DNA of 64,000 bases from Asticcacaulis endophyticus (GTDB taxonomy: Bacteria > Pseudomonadota > Alphaproteobacteria > Caulobacterales > Caulobacteraceae): NCBI RefSeq assembly GCF_014652575.1, contig NZ_BMZB01000006.1:103275-167274 (forward strand), in the 5' to 3' direction. The position numbers and the translations under genes are program-made. Shown one piece after another: positions 9,303 to 17,669 of this stretch. Position 1 is the stretch's first letter; each line of letters opens with the position of its first letter. The notes beneath the pieces were generated by a model. That model did no database searches. It was not told the origin of the DNA and saw nothing but the letters and a program-made list of their open reading frames with translations.

Positions 9303-11382
9303 CGGACTCTCCGTGATCAGAGTGATCGGATGCGGCGACCGGGCTGTCGGGCTTGGTCACCGTGGGCGCCGTGGTGAAGGGCGTGATGCCGAGCGCGTCA
9401 TAGATCTCGTTCGGGAAATAGACAAAGCCGCCCTTGAGCACCATGCGGGTTTCACGCAGCGCGCTTAAGTCCTGGGTCGGATCGCCTTTGACGAGGAAAA
9501 AGTCGGCCAGCTTGCCGCGCTCAATCGTGCCCAGTTGCTGGTCGCGGCCCAGATAGACTTCCATGTCGTAGGTGCCGACCTTGAGCGCCTCCGCCGGGGT
9601 CATGCCGGCCTTGACATAGAGTTCCAGTTCGCGCTTGACCGAGAAGCCGAGCGTATCGTCGGTGCCCGGCAGTAATTGGATACCATTATCATGCAGCATC
9701 TTCATAATATCGACCAGCTTATCAAAGGCGGTGAAATAGCTGGCGTCTTCGGCAGCATCTTTCAGCGGCACATAGGTGCGCTTGCGGTAGCGCTGATAGC
9801 CGATAGGCATGTTCTTGAGGTACCACGCATCGGCCGGATTGACCTTGCCCGCGCGGCTGAGCATCAGGCGCTCAACGATCACGGCGGTGGTATCAAGGCC
9901 CATGCCCTGAGCCTTCATGGTCGCAACCGACGCCTGAACCGGGGCGGAATTGAGATCAAGCGTGGCCGCGCGGGCAAGGGCCGTCAGCCGCAGCGGCGTG
10001 CGGGTGTCCTCGCCGTCTTTCAGCAGCCAGCCCAGCACTAACTGGTTGATGTGCGTGATTTCGTCATAGCCGTCTTTCATGCCGCGATCAGGGCTGTAAA
10101 AGGCGGGGATATGACCGACCACATCCATGCCGAGGCGGTGGGATTCAGCGGCGACGGCGGGAATCCAGTCGGGGTTGAAGCTGTTGTAGATTTTGAGCTG
10201 ATAATAGCCGTGATCGGCGTACCAGCGCACAGCCTTCATCGCCTCATCTAATGACGACACCACAAATCCGTGGTTGGCGGAATAGGGGCTCTTGCCTTCG
10301 ATAAAGCCGTTGCGGACGATGCGCGGGCCCGCGACCGTGCCTTCATTCATCAGGCGGATCTGAGTATCCAAAAAGCCGTTATCATTGCCCATGTCGCGCA
10401 CCGAAGTGACACCTGATGCGAGCAGAAATAGCCCTGATGAGCGCGTGGTGTGGGAGTGCATGTCGTGCAGACCGGGCACCAGCGTGCCGCCTTCACCATC
10501 GATGATGGTCTCATCTTTTGGGGCGTTGGTCGCGGCCTCCGCTTCGGGCAGGATGGTGGCGATGGTGTCACCATTGACCACGACGCTGGACAGCGCGCTA
10601 AGCCTGCCGGTTTTGGGGTCGAGCACCCGCACATTTTTGATACGCACCGGCCCGTCAAAGCGGTGGCCCAGTTCGGCCTGAAGGGTCTTCTGGCGCTCGG
10701 CCTCCAGTTCGCTGTTGAGCTTACCCAAGGCTTTGATCTCGGCCTCATAGCCTTTGCGCACCATATTGCCGGCGGCGAACAGTTCGTTTTGCTCATCGAG
10801 CAGGATATAGGCGGGGGCGAGGTCGAGGCCATCCAGACGGTAGATGGTGACCGCAATCGCCTGATCGCCCTGACCGACATCGAGGGTTTTGATCGCTTGC
10901 AACCGCGCCGATCCGCCGGGCAGGGTCTCGGCGGTCTGGTTCGGCTGGGTCAGCAGGTAGCGGGCATATATGGCCAGGTCGTATGGGTTGGAATCGTTGA
11001 CGATATAAATCTTGGGGGCTTTCAGCGCCATCTTGCCTGAATCCGCCTGTGACGACCAGGTGAATGTTGTGCCCTTGATGGCAAAGGTCTCATTGACAGC
11101 GCCACCCATCAGGGAGGTTCCGGCAACCGTACCTGCGACCGGAAGGCCCTTATCGTTCAGGGTGATGGTTTGCTTGTGCTTGGGGCCACGGCCATTGTCA
11201 TCAACGACGTAGTCGATATTGAGGGTTTTGCCCTTATCGGCAGCGGTTTCCACCACCTCGACATGGCCGACATTCTCGCCGTTCTGGATGATGACAAAGC
11301 TGGCGTCAGCCAAGGCTGCGGTCGCAAAGCCTAATCCAAACACGGTCGTCAACAGGGCGGAACGGATCAGGCGTCGGGTCAT
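9280..11382 (-). CDS. Exported amidohydrolase (imidazolonepropionase/prolidase-like)
   Basis: A metal-dependent hydrolase of 700 residues with a signal peptide (MTRRLIRSALL to AALADA). The C-terminal two thirds are an amidohydrolase TIM barrel: HDMHSH near residue 340 is the HxH metal pair, later histidines occur in VVGHIPAF and DEITHINQ, and the Asp in LLPGTDDTLG. The first 210 residues or so form an extra N-terminal domain not typical of the core family. The open frame reaches 11499, but the ATG at 11382 starts a clean signal peptide and leaves a 13-base gap to the cyclodeaminase gene. Relatives include Xaa-Pro and Xaa-Arg dipeptidases, so cleavage of dipeptides is plausible. Confidence 0.88.
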   Translation of the reverse strand: MTRRLIRSALLTTVFGLGFATAALADASFVIIQNGENVGHVEVVETAADKGKTLNIDYVVDDNGRGPKHKQTITLNDKGLPVAGTVAGTSLMGGAVNETFAIKGTTFTWSSQADSGKMALKAPKIYIVNDSNPYDLAIYARYLLTQPNQTAETLPGGSARLQAIKTLDVGQGDQAIAVTIYRLDGLDLAPAYILLDEQNELFAAGNMVRKGYEAEIKALGKLNSELEAERQKTLQAELGHRFDGPVRIKNVRVLDPKTGRLSALSSVVVNGDTIATILPEAEAATNAPKDETIIDGEGGTLVPGLHDMHSHTTRSSGLFLLASGVTSVRDMGNDNGFLDTQIRLMNEGTVAGPRIVRNGFIEGKSPYSANHGFVVSSLDEAMKAVRWYADHGYYQLKIYNSFNPDWIPAVAAESHRLGMDVVGHIPAFYSPDRGMKDGYDEITHINQLVLGWLLKDGEDTRTPLRLTALARAATLDLNSAPVQASVATMKAQGMGLDTTAVIVERLMLSRAGKVNPADAWYLKNMPIGYQRYRKRTYVPLKDAAEDASYFTAFDKLVDIMKMLHDNGIQLLPGTDDTLGFSVKRELELYVKAGMTPAEALKVGTYDMEVYLGRDQQLGTIERGKLADFFLVKGDPTQDLSALRETRMVLKGGFVYFPNEIYDALGITPFTTAPTVTKPDSPVAASDHSDHGESDGAHFHY

Positions 11383-11395
11383 GGCAGATACTCTC

Positions 11396-12367
11396 TTAAG
11401 CGGTGGCTTTGGCGTGGATATAGGCGGCGGAACAGAGATCCTGCACGACATGGCCCAGCGATTTGTAAAAGGTGATATCGGTATCGCTGCGGCGGCCAAT
11501 GACCGTACCGTTCAGGACTTCGCCGATTTCCGCGACAATGTGGTCGTCGCTAATCAGACCGGCCTCTTTGGCGACCAGAAATTCAGCGCCTGCGGCCAGC
11601 ACCGAGCGGCGGCTGTCGGCAATATAGCGTGAGGCGACGACAAGATCGTTATCGACCTCGACCGGGCCGGGGCCGGAGGAGCCGACGATATTCAGGTGGG
11701 TGCCGTCTTCGACCCAGTCTCTAAACAGGATCGGCTCAGATGACCCGGTGGTGGTGCAGATGATATCAGCCCCTTTGCAGGCATCGGGGGCGGAGGCGAC
11801 GGCATAGACCCTCAAGCCCGTGGATAAGGCCATGTCGGCGGCGAAATTGGCCGCCTTATCATAGTCACGCGCCCAGATGCGCACGTCCTCTAAATCGCGG
11901 ACATGGCGGAGGGCCTCGATGTGGGATTTGGCCTGAGCTCCCGCGCCAAAGATCGTCAGGCGTTTGGCGCACTTGCGCGCCAATGCGTCGGTCGCCACGG
12001 CAGAGGCGCAGGCCGTGCGGATTTCGGTGACTTCGCCCGCATCAGCCGAGCAGACTAACTCTCCGGTTTTCGGATCAAACACGATGATCAGGCCATGATG
12101 CTTTGACCTGCCCGGATTTTCAGGATTACGCACGACCGAAATGATCTTACCGCCATAGATGCCGAGTTTATCCGCCGCGGCCTCATCCATCAGAAACCCT
12201 GGCATAAGGGCCAGAACCTTAAGCGGCGCCAGTGGAATGATGGTGCGCAAGGGCTGGGGCGCTTCGGAGGCTGAGAACGCCGCCATCGCCAGCCGCACGG
12301 CCGCGATGCAGCCGGGATAATCCAGCCATTTTATGACGGCGGTGGGATCATAGTGGGCGTAACTCAT
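11396..12367 (-). CDS. Ornithine cyclodeaminase / mu-crystallin family protein
   Basis: A 323-residue NAD(P)-dependent enzyme. A Rossmann motif, LTIFGAGAQAKSHIEAL, lies near residue 135, preceded by GELVCSADAGEVTEIRTA, and GTHLNIVGSSGPGPVEVD closes the cofactor site. Family members deaminate ornithine to proline, reduce cyclic imino acids, or make or break amine-linked amino acids. Its ATG overlaps the upstream S10 stop (ATGA). The placement between peptidases and a Rid protein suggests conversion of an unusual amino acid or imine from the imported peptide. Exact chemistry unknown. Confidence 0.88.
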   Translation of the reverse strand: MSYAHYDPTAVIKWLDYPGCIAAVRLAMAAFSASEAPQPLRTIIPLAPLKVLALMPGFLMDEAAADKLGIYGGKIISVVRNPENPGRSKHHGLIIVFDPKTGELVCSADAGEVTEIRTACASAVATDALARKCAKRLTIFGAGAQAKSHIEALRHVRDLEDVRIWARDYDKAANFAADMALSTGLRVYAVASAPDACKGADIICTTTGSSEPILFRDWVEDGTHLNIVGSSGPGPVEVDNDLVVASRYIADSRRSVLAAGAEFLVAKEAGLISDDHIVAEIGEVLNGTVIGRRSDTDITFYKSLGHVVQDLCSAAYIHAKATA

Positions 12368-13878
12368 TGGCCCTCCTTAAGGAAGGCGCGGATATCAACG
12401 CCCAGTTTTTCCAGCGCCTTTGAATTGGAATAGTTCATATGCCCGCCTTCGTAATAGGTCAGGCGGGTATTGGCCTTGGGCCATCCGGCCTGTTTCAAAA
12501 GGTACTCCGAGCCGCCAACGGTGGTTTGGGTGTCGTACCAGCCGACGCCAACCATGATCTTCATCTTCGGCTGGGTTTTTAGCACATCGGTCAGCATCGA
12601 AAAATAGGGCCAGTCGCTAAACGGCCCCTTGCCATAGCCCCAGTCCCAGCCGTCCAACCCGCCGGTGACGGGGCTGTTGGTCAGATATTTGACCTCGGTT
12701 TTGATGTTCAGAAAATCGCGGGCATAAGGAACAAAGCCATTAATCATGGCATTGGGGGCCACACTTGATGGATCACCCTTATCGAGCGGGCCTGTGTAGC
12801 GGGTGTCGGCCATGCCGATGATCAGGCCTTTGTCCTTAAACAGCAGGCGGCGATAGGCTTCCTTGGAAATGCGCAGGCGGGCATCGGCAAAGGTTTTGGC
12901 GGGAACACCCGTGAACCCTTCCAGCTTTTTTGCGACCGCATCGCGCTCCGCGTCAGGCAAATCGCCGCCGCGATAAAGGGCCGCGAGGTACTCGGTGTCG
13001 GCAAAGCTGCGCGCCTCGGCCACAAAAGCCTCAAGCGACAGCCCGCGGGTATCGACCGCCTTGTGATACCAGGCGGTGGCGGCCAGCGTCGGGAGCGACA
13101 CGACATAGGAAATGATATTGGTCGGACGCTGGACATAATCGACGATATTGGCGGCCTGCCCAAACAGAACGACCCCGCCAAGGGTCAGAGGTGTCTCATC
13201 CTCAGCCAGCTTTTTGGCGATCTGCGGGGCGCGCATGGTGCCGTAGGATTCGCCAAAGATATAGACGGGAGAGGCTTCGCGGCCGCGCGATTTGACCCAC
13301 TGGGTGATGACCTGCGCGAACTGCTCACCATCGGCTTCGACCGAAAACCAGTCTTTCAGGTCAGTGCCGGGCAGGGGGCGGCTGTAGCCGGTGCCCGCCG
13401 GATCAATGAACACCAGGTCGGCGACCTCAAGCGGCGCATTGGGGTTATCGACCAGCTTAAACGTAGACGGATCGGCGCTTAAGTCATCGGGCATATGCAC
13501 GCGCTTAGGGGCAAAGGCACCCATGTGCAGATAAACCGACGGGCTGATCGGGCCGCCGTTAAAGATGAACATCACCGGGCGGTTCGCGGTCTTTGATTTG
13601 GCCTCATAGGAAAAGGTTACGACCGACAAAGCGTCACTGCCGGACTTATCCTTGACGATATAGGGGGCAGCGGTGGCGGTATAGTCGATCTTTTGGCCGC
13701 CAAACGTGCCCTTGTGCTTGGTGACTACGGCGTCACCAAACGCGGCGGGCGCGAAGTTTTCAGCCACAGATGGCGGCGTTTGCGCGAATGCGGGCAGGGC
13801 AGCGCCTGCACATAAGATGAGGGCTAGCGCGCCCACTACGGAATTTTGGGCGGCTTTACGGACGGTTCGCACAGTCAT
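12364..13878 (-). CDS. Exported S10 serine carboxypeptidase (second of three)
   Basis: First gene of the six-gene peptide operon (13878 to 6077). It has 504 residues with a signal peptide ending near LPAFAQ. The catalytic Ser is S211 in IFGESYGTMRAPQIA; Asp is in GVGWYDTQTT and His in YEGGHMNYS. The ATG at 13878 has AGGGG ten bases upstream; a TTG two codons earlier is less likely. The 147-base gap to the lrp-type gene upstream is the probable promoter region. Its sequence is closest in layout to the S10 gene at 7390, consistent with duplication inside the locus. Confidence 0.93.
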   Translation of the reverse strand: MTVRTVRKAAQNSVVGALALILCAGAALPAFAQTPPSVAENFAPAAFGDAVVTKHKGTFGGQKIDYTATAAPYIVKDKSGSDALSVVTFSYEAKSKTANRPVMFIFNGGPISPSVYLHMGAFAPKRVHMPDDLSADPSTFKLVDNPNAPLEVADLVFIDPAGTGYSRPLPGTDLKDWFSVEADGEQFAQVITQWVKSRGREASPVYIFGESYGTMRAPQIAKKLAEDETPLTLGGVVLFGQAANIVDYVQRPTNIISYVVSLPTLAATAWYHKAVDTRGLSLEAFVAEARSFADTEYLAALYRGGDLPDAERDAVAKKLEGFTGVPAKTFADARLRISKEAYRRLLFKDKGLIIGMADTRYTGPLDKGDPSSVAPNAMINGFVPYARDFLNIKTEVKYLTNSPVTGGLDGWDWGYGKGPFSDWPYFSMLTDVLKTQPKMKIMVGVGWYDTQTTVGGSEYLLKQAGWPKANTRLTYYEGGHMNYSNSKALEKLGVDIRAFLKEGQ

Positions 13879-14025
13879 GATCAATTCCCCTGCTCATGTT
13901 TTGTGACAGTTTCGCAAAGGTACGCTACGCTGCCTTACGCGAATAAATATGTTTTTCTCATCGGGCCGGTCAGTGACGCGCGCATAAAATCCGGTTGCAA
14001 ATGAGACTACCGGGTTAATTCATGC

Positions 14026-14511
14026 TCAAAGGGCTTTAGACCCGCGCAACGGAATGGCGGTCGTTGATTTTAGCTCAGTCAGGGTCACGGTCGATTGTAT
14101 ATCGACCACGCCCGGCAGTTTCAGAATCACGTTGAAGATGAACTTTTGATACCATTCCATGCTGGGGGCCACGACCTTGAGCATGATGTCCTTTTCGCCG
14201 AACAGGGAATGGCACTCCAGGATTTCAGGCGTGATCTCAATTTTACGCAGGAACTCGGCGCGCTTTTCGTCGGTCAGGGTGGTCATCTTAAGGTAGGCAA
14301 ACAGCATCAGGGACGCACCGAACTTATGGCGATCCAGCAGGGCGACCTGGCCCTTGATATAGCCCTCATCCTTAAGGCGTTGCAGCCGGCGCCAGCACGG
14401 TGATTGCGACAGGCCCACCCGGTCAGCCAGGTCGCTGGTCGACAGGGACGAGTCTTTCTGGATCTGCTCCAGAATACGGATATCTACGCTCGATAACGGT
14501 TCTTCGGCCAT
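14026..14511 (-). CDS. Lrp/AsnC-family transcriptional regulator
   Basis: A 161-residue feast/famine regulator. The N-terminal winged helix has the family motif DLADRVGLSQSPCWRRLQRLKDEGYI, here at about residues 22-47, followed by an AsnC ligand-binding domain (about 70-150). Lrp-type proteins sense amino acids and wrap AT-rich promoters. It starts 6 bases after the stop of an S10 gene in the same orientation and sits at the centre of the peptide locus, so it is the likely local regulator responding to a released amino acid. Confidence 0.92.
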   Translation of the reverse strand: MAEEPLSSVDIRILEQIQKDSSLSTSDLADRVGLSQSPCWRRLQRLKDEGYIKGQVALLDRHKFGASLMLFAYLKMTTLTDEKRAEFLRKIEITPEILECHSLFGEKDIMLKVVAPSMEWYQKFIFNVILKLPGVVDIQSTVTLTELKSTTAIPLRGSKAL

Positions 14512-14517
14512 GACACT

Positions 14518-15954
14518 TTACTCTTTGATAAAGGCTCTGATCTGATCGGCCTTGGCCGTCAGATTGTCAGCGGGGTTAAAGACCGAATGGCCGGTGGCAT
14601 AGGCGTTGAACGTGACGCGATCCAGCGGCATGTCGGCATGTTCGATCTCATAGCGCGCCGCCCAAACGGGCGTGGCCAGGTCGAAATAGCCGCCAACCAC
14701 CATCATCTTAAGGTCGGGCCGGTCTTTCATCAGGGTGGCCAGATCGGGGGTGACGTTCATCACGAACTGCCGGTCCTTGTTCATATCGTCCCAGTTCCAC
14801 TGAAAGTTCAGCTCTAGCGACAGCGACACATAGTCGGTGGTGGCCGGAAAGTTCAGCTCATCCTTAAGGTAGCGGGTGATCAGGGGCGATGTGATGATAT
14901 TGGATTTACCAAGGCCCAGTGACGGATCATTAGCGGCGGCGGGGCGGTTCGGATTGGCAGGCGGGGCTATGGGAGCCACAACCCGCATATCGAGCCGGCC
15001 GGTCAACTGGTCTTTGTCGGCGTTGAGGGCTTCAAGGTAAGTCTGGCTGCCGACGCGCAGATTGGCCGCGAGTATCGTCTCCACCGGCAGGCCGATCAGG
15101 CCGGACAGGCCCTTGGCCACGTCGGTTTTTTCCGCATGTGTGATCTGCGCGCCTTTGAGCAGGGCCGGGGCGTAGGTCGAGATCGCAAAGCTTTGCGCGT
15201 CGTTGAATATGGCCTCAAGGCTGCGGCCTTTTCTGTCGATTTTGTTGTGGTGCCAGGCGCCTGCGGCCAGGGTCGGTAGTTCCAGAACCTGCCCCATGTC
15301 GCGCGATTCTGACATATTGAGCGACGGCGAAATCAGGATCAGCCCTTTGAGATTGGGTAAGGTTTTGTCCTTGGCGATCTGGCCTGACATGACCGCCAGC
15401 CGGTAGCCGCCATAGCTTTCCCCGGCAATATAGAGCGGAGAGGTTTCGCGACCATTGGCTTTGAGCCATTTGGCAATCAGGCCGTGGACGGCGGCGGCAT
15501 CGTGATTGACGCCTAAGAAACTGCGCAACTCATCGGCTTTAAAAACACGACTAAGGCCCGTCCCCGGCGGGTCGATAAACACCAGATCGGCGGCATCCAG
15601 CAGGGTATCGGGATTGTCGATCAGGGCGTCTTTGTCGCGGATGCGCGGGCCGAACGCCGACATATGCAGCGGGGATGATGACGCTCCGGGGCCGCCATTG
15701 AAAAAGACGATGACGGGGCGTGTCGCCTTATCGCCGTCGCGGACATAAGAAATGGCCGACAGGGAGACGACGGCTTCGCCTTTATCGTTTTTCAAAATCT
15801 CTTCGGTAAAACCGGCGGTGTAGTTAAGGGTAGTTTGGGATTGAGTCAGGGTGCGTGGGGTGGTGACGTTGATCGCGTCCTGGGCGGTTGCGGGCGATAA
15901 CATCAGCCCCAGCGACATGGCAATTGCCATCACAGATGCACAGGCGCGTCGCAT
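14518..15954 (-). CDS. Exported S10 serine carboxypeptidase (first of three)
   Basis: A 478-residue periplasmic carboxypeptidase-like enzyme. The signal peptide runs MRRACASVMAIAMS to SPATAQ. FFNGGPGASSSP is the oxyanion loop, the nucleophile is S180 in IAGESYGGYRLAV, Asp is in GGYFDLATP and His in YATGHSVFNP. The frame opens at 16086, but the ATG at 15954 has AAGAAGGGG upstream and starts the signal peptide. It carries a GESYGG variant where its two paralogues have GESYGT, so it is the most divergent of the three. It is co-transcribed with the Lrp gene 6 bases downstream. Confidence 0.92.
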   Translation of the reverse strand: MRRACASVMAIAMSLGLMLSPATAQDAINVTTPRTLTQSQTTLNYTAGFTEEILKNDKGEAVVSLSAISYVRDGDKATRPVIVFFNGGPGASSSPLHMSAFGPRIRDKDALIDNPDTLLDAADLVFIDPPGTGLSRVFKADELRSFLGVNHDAAAVHGLIAKWLKANGRETSPLYIAGESYGGYRLAVMSGQIAKDKTLPNLKGLILISPSLNMSESRDMGQVLELPTLAAGAWHHNKIDRKGRSLEAIFNDAQSFAISTYAPALLKGAQITHAEKTDVAKGLSGLIGLPVETILAANLRVGSQTYLEALNADKDQLTGRLDMRVVAPIAPPANPNRPAAANDPSLGLGKSNIITSPLITRYLKDELNFPATTDYVSLSLELNFQWNWDDMNKDRQFVMNVTPDLATLMKDRPDLKMMVVGGYFDLATPVWAARYEIEHADMPLDRVTFNAYATGHSVFNPADNLTAKADQIRAFIKE

Positions 15955-16053
15955 ACTCAGGCCCCTTCTTGATATGCTGATCGTAGGTGGAAACATTAAC
16001 ACCGCTTGGGGGTAGTTTGTCGCTTTTTTGGCGGAGTGGTAGCGGTAAAATGT

Positions 16054-16129
16054 ATAAATCATGCAGGATTTGAAATTTATACGCATTTATTAGTCTGCGC
16101 TGCGTTTTCTTAACCGGCATAAATCATGC
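16054..16129. repeat. Direct repeat ATAAATCATGC in divergent promoter region
   Basis: The 301-base divergent gap 15955-16255 is AT-rich and has no gene. The 11-mer ATAAATCATGC occurs at 16054-16064 and again at 16119-16129, 65 bases apart, about six helical turns. Spaced AT-rich repeats between an S10-lrp operon and the class V aminotransferase gene suit Lrp binding, but this is inference. Confidence 0.35.
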
Positions 16130-16255
16130 GCCGTCGGATGGTTTTTGTGGCCGCAGGGGCGCTTATGTCATCAAAATAGATGCAGTTGGGCTAAAAATTT
16201 CAACGATTGCTTATATCATCATCCCCATACTGAGTTTTGAGCAAGGGTCATCCTT

Positions 16256-17554
16256 ATGCCGGTAACGCGTCGTGATTGGTTAAAAACTGCGGGGGTAGCA
16301 TCGGTGGGAACTGTGGGCGCAATGGCCAGTATGGGGGCCGCATTTGGCGGAACCGCAACAGCGCATACCGCTGCCGCACCGGCGACAGACCCGTTTGCCG
16401 GGCCGGATAAACCCGTCAGCTTTCCGGATAAGACCTCGTTTGGGCCGATGGAGGTGACCTACCTCAATTCCGGCACCATGCATCCGTTCAGCACAGGCGC
16501 AAAGGCGGCCTTAGAGGCCTATCAGGCCAAGCGCTTTATGGACCCGGCCTTTCAGGGCGTGCAGCTTAATGAAAAACGCGTGCTGGAGAAATTCGCCAAG
16601 CTGATCAATGCTGAGGCCGACGAAGTCACATTTGTTCAGTCCACGACTATGGGCGAAAACATGATCGTGGCGGGGCTGGGGCTGGCGGATTCAAAAGCCC
16701 GGATCGTCACCGACACCCTGCATTTCTTTGGCTCGATCCCGCTCTATGAGGAACTGGCCAAACAAGGTTGTGAGGTGGTCTGGGTGCGCGACCGCGACGG
16801 CCGCATTGACCTTGAAGACATCAAAAAGGCCATCACGCCGGGCACCAAGTTTGTCGCCCTGTCGCTGGTCTCGACCATCAATGGCTTTGAGCACGACCTT
16901 AAGGCTGTGTGCGATCTGGCTCATGCTCAAGGGGCGCTGGTCTATGCCGACATCATCCATGCGGCGGGCTGCGTGCCGGTCGATGTCAAGGCGACCGGCG
17001 TCGATTTTGCCGCCTGCGCCAGCTATAAGTGGCTGATGGGCGATTTCGGCATGGGCTTTGTCTATGCCCGTAAGGACGTGCAAAAGCTGATCAAACGCCC
17101 GTTCGTCGGCTATTACGGCATGAGCGCGTTCAAAAGCCATATCTATCCCTATGATACGCCGGGGGATACCATTGCCGACTATGCCTTTGATGACGGGGCG
17201 CGCGGCTTGTTTGCGGTCGGCACCAGCTCAGAATCCCTACTGGCCCAGCTTGATTATTCGTTGGGCTACATCCTGACCAATGGGGTGGACCGTATTCAGG
17301 CCCATGCCCAGACTTTGACGGATCACCTTAAGGCTGAACTGCCCAAACGCGGCTACAGGCTGATGACGCCTACGGATGCGAAAACACCGATGGTGGCCTG
17401 CGTGCTGGAAAATGCGCGCACAAAGCTTAATCCGGCGCTGGAGGCGGCTAAGATCAGGATCACCGTGTCTCAGCACCGTTTCCGCTATTCGGTGTCGGTA
17501 TTCAACGATCACGCCGATATCGAGCGGGCCTTAGCGGCGCTTCCCAAAATCTGA
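16256..17554 (+). CDS. Tat-exported class V aminotransferase-fold PLP enzyme
   Basis: A 432-residue fold-type I PLP protein of the class V / isopenicillin N epimerase-like group. It opens with a twin-arginine signal (TRRDWLKTAG plus a hydrophobic stretch to about residue 40), predicting export of a folded, cofactor-loaded enzyme. The PLP lysine is K258 in ASYKWLMGDFGMGF, and the cofactor-site aspartate lies in VYADIIHAAG. AAGGG precedes the ATG. First gene of the plus arm, followed 115 bases on by three M61 peptidase genes. It may epimerise, lyse or transaminate a residue of the imported peptide in the periplasm. The reaction is not predictable. Confidence 0.88.
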   Translation: MPVTRRDWLKTAGVASVGTVGAMASMGAAFGGTATAHTAAAPATDPFAGPDKPVSFPDKTSFGPMEVTYLNSGTMHPFSTGAKAALEAYQAKRFMDPAFQGVQLNEKRVLEKFAKLINAEADEVTFVQSTTMGENMIVAGLGLADSKARIVTDTLHFFGSIPLYEELAKQGCEVVWVRDRDGRIDLEDIKKAITPGTKFVALSLVSTINGFEHDLKAVCDLAHAQGALVYADIIHAAGCVPVDVKATGVDFAACASYKWLMGDFGMGFVYARKDVQKLIKRPFVGYYGMSAFKSHIYPYDTPGDTIADYAFDDGARGLFAVGTSSESLLAQLDYSLGYILTNGVDRIQAHAQTLTDHLKAELPKRGYRLMTPTDAKTPMVACVLENARTKLNPALEAAKIRITVSQHRFRYSVSVFNDHADIERALAALPKI

Positions 17555-17669
17555 TAAAGCTCTGATATAAGCCATTGTGGGCATAAAGTTTCCGGCTTAC
17601 GGGCGCAATTCGCAAAGACGTGCCTGCGCTACCGTGGAAATATACGCGCAATATGCAGGGGATTTGCAC

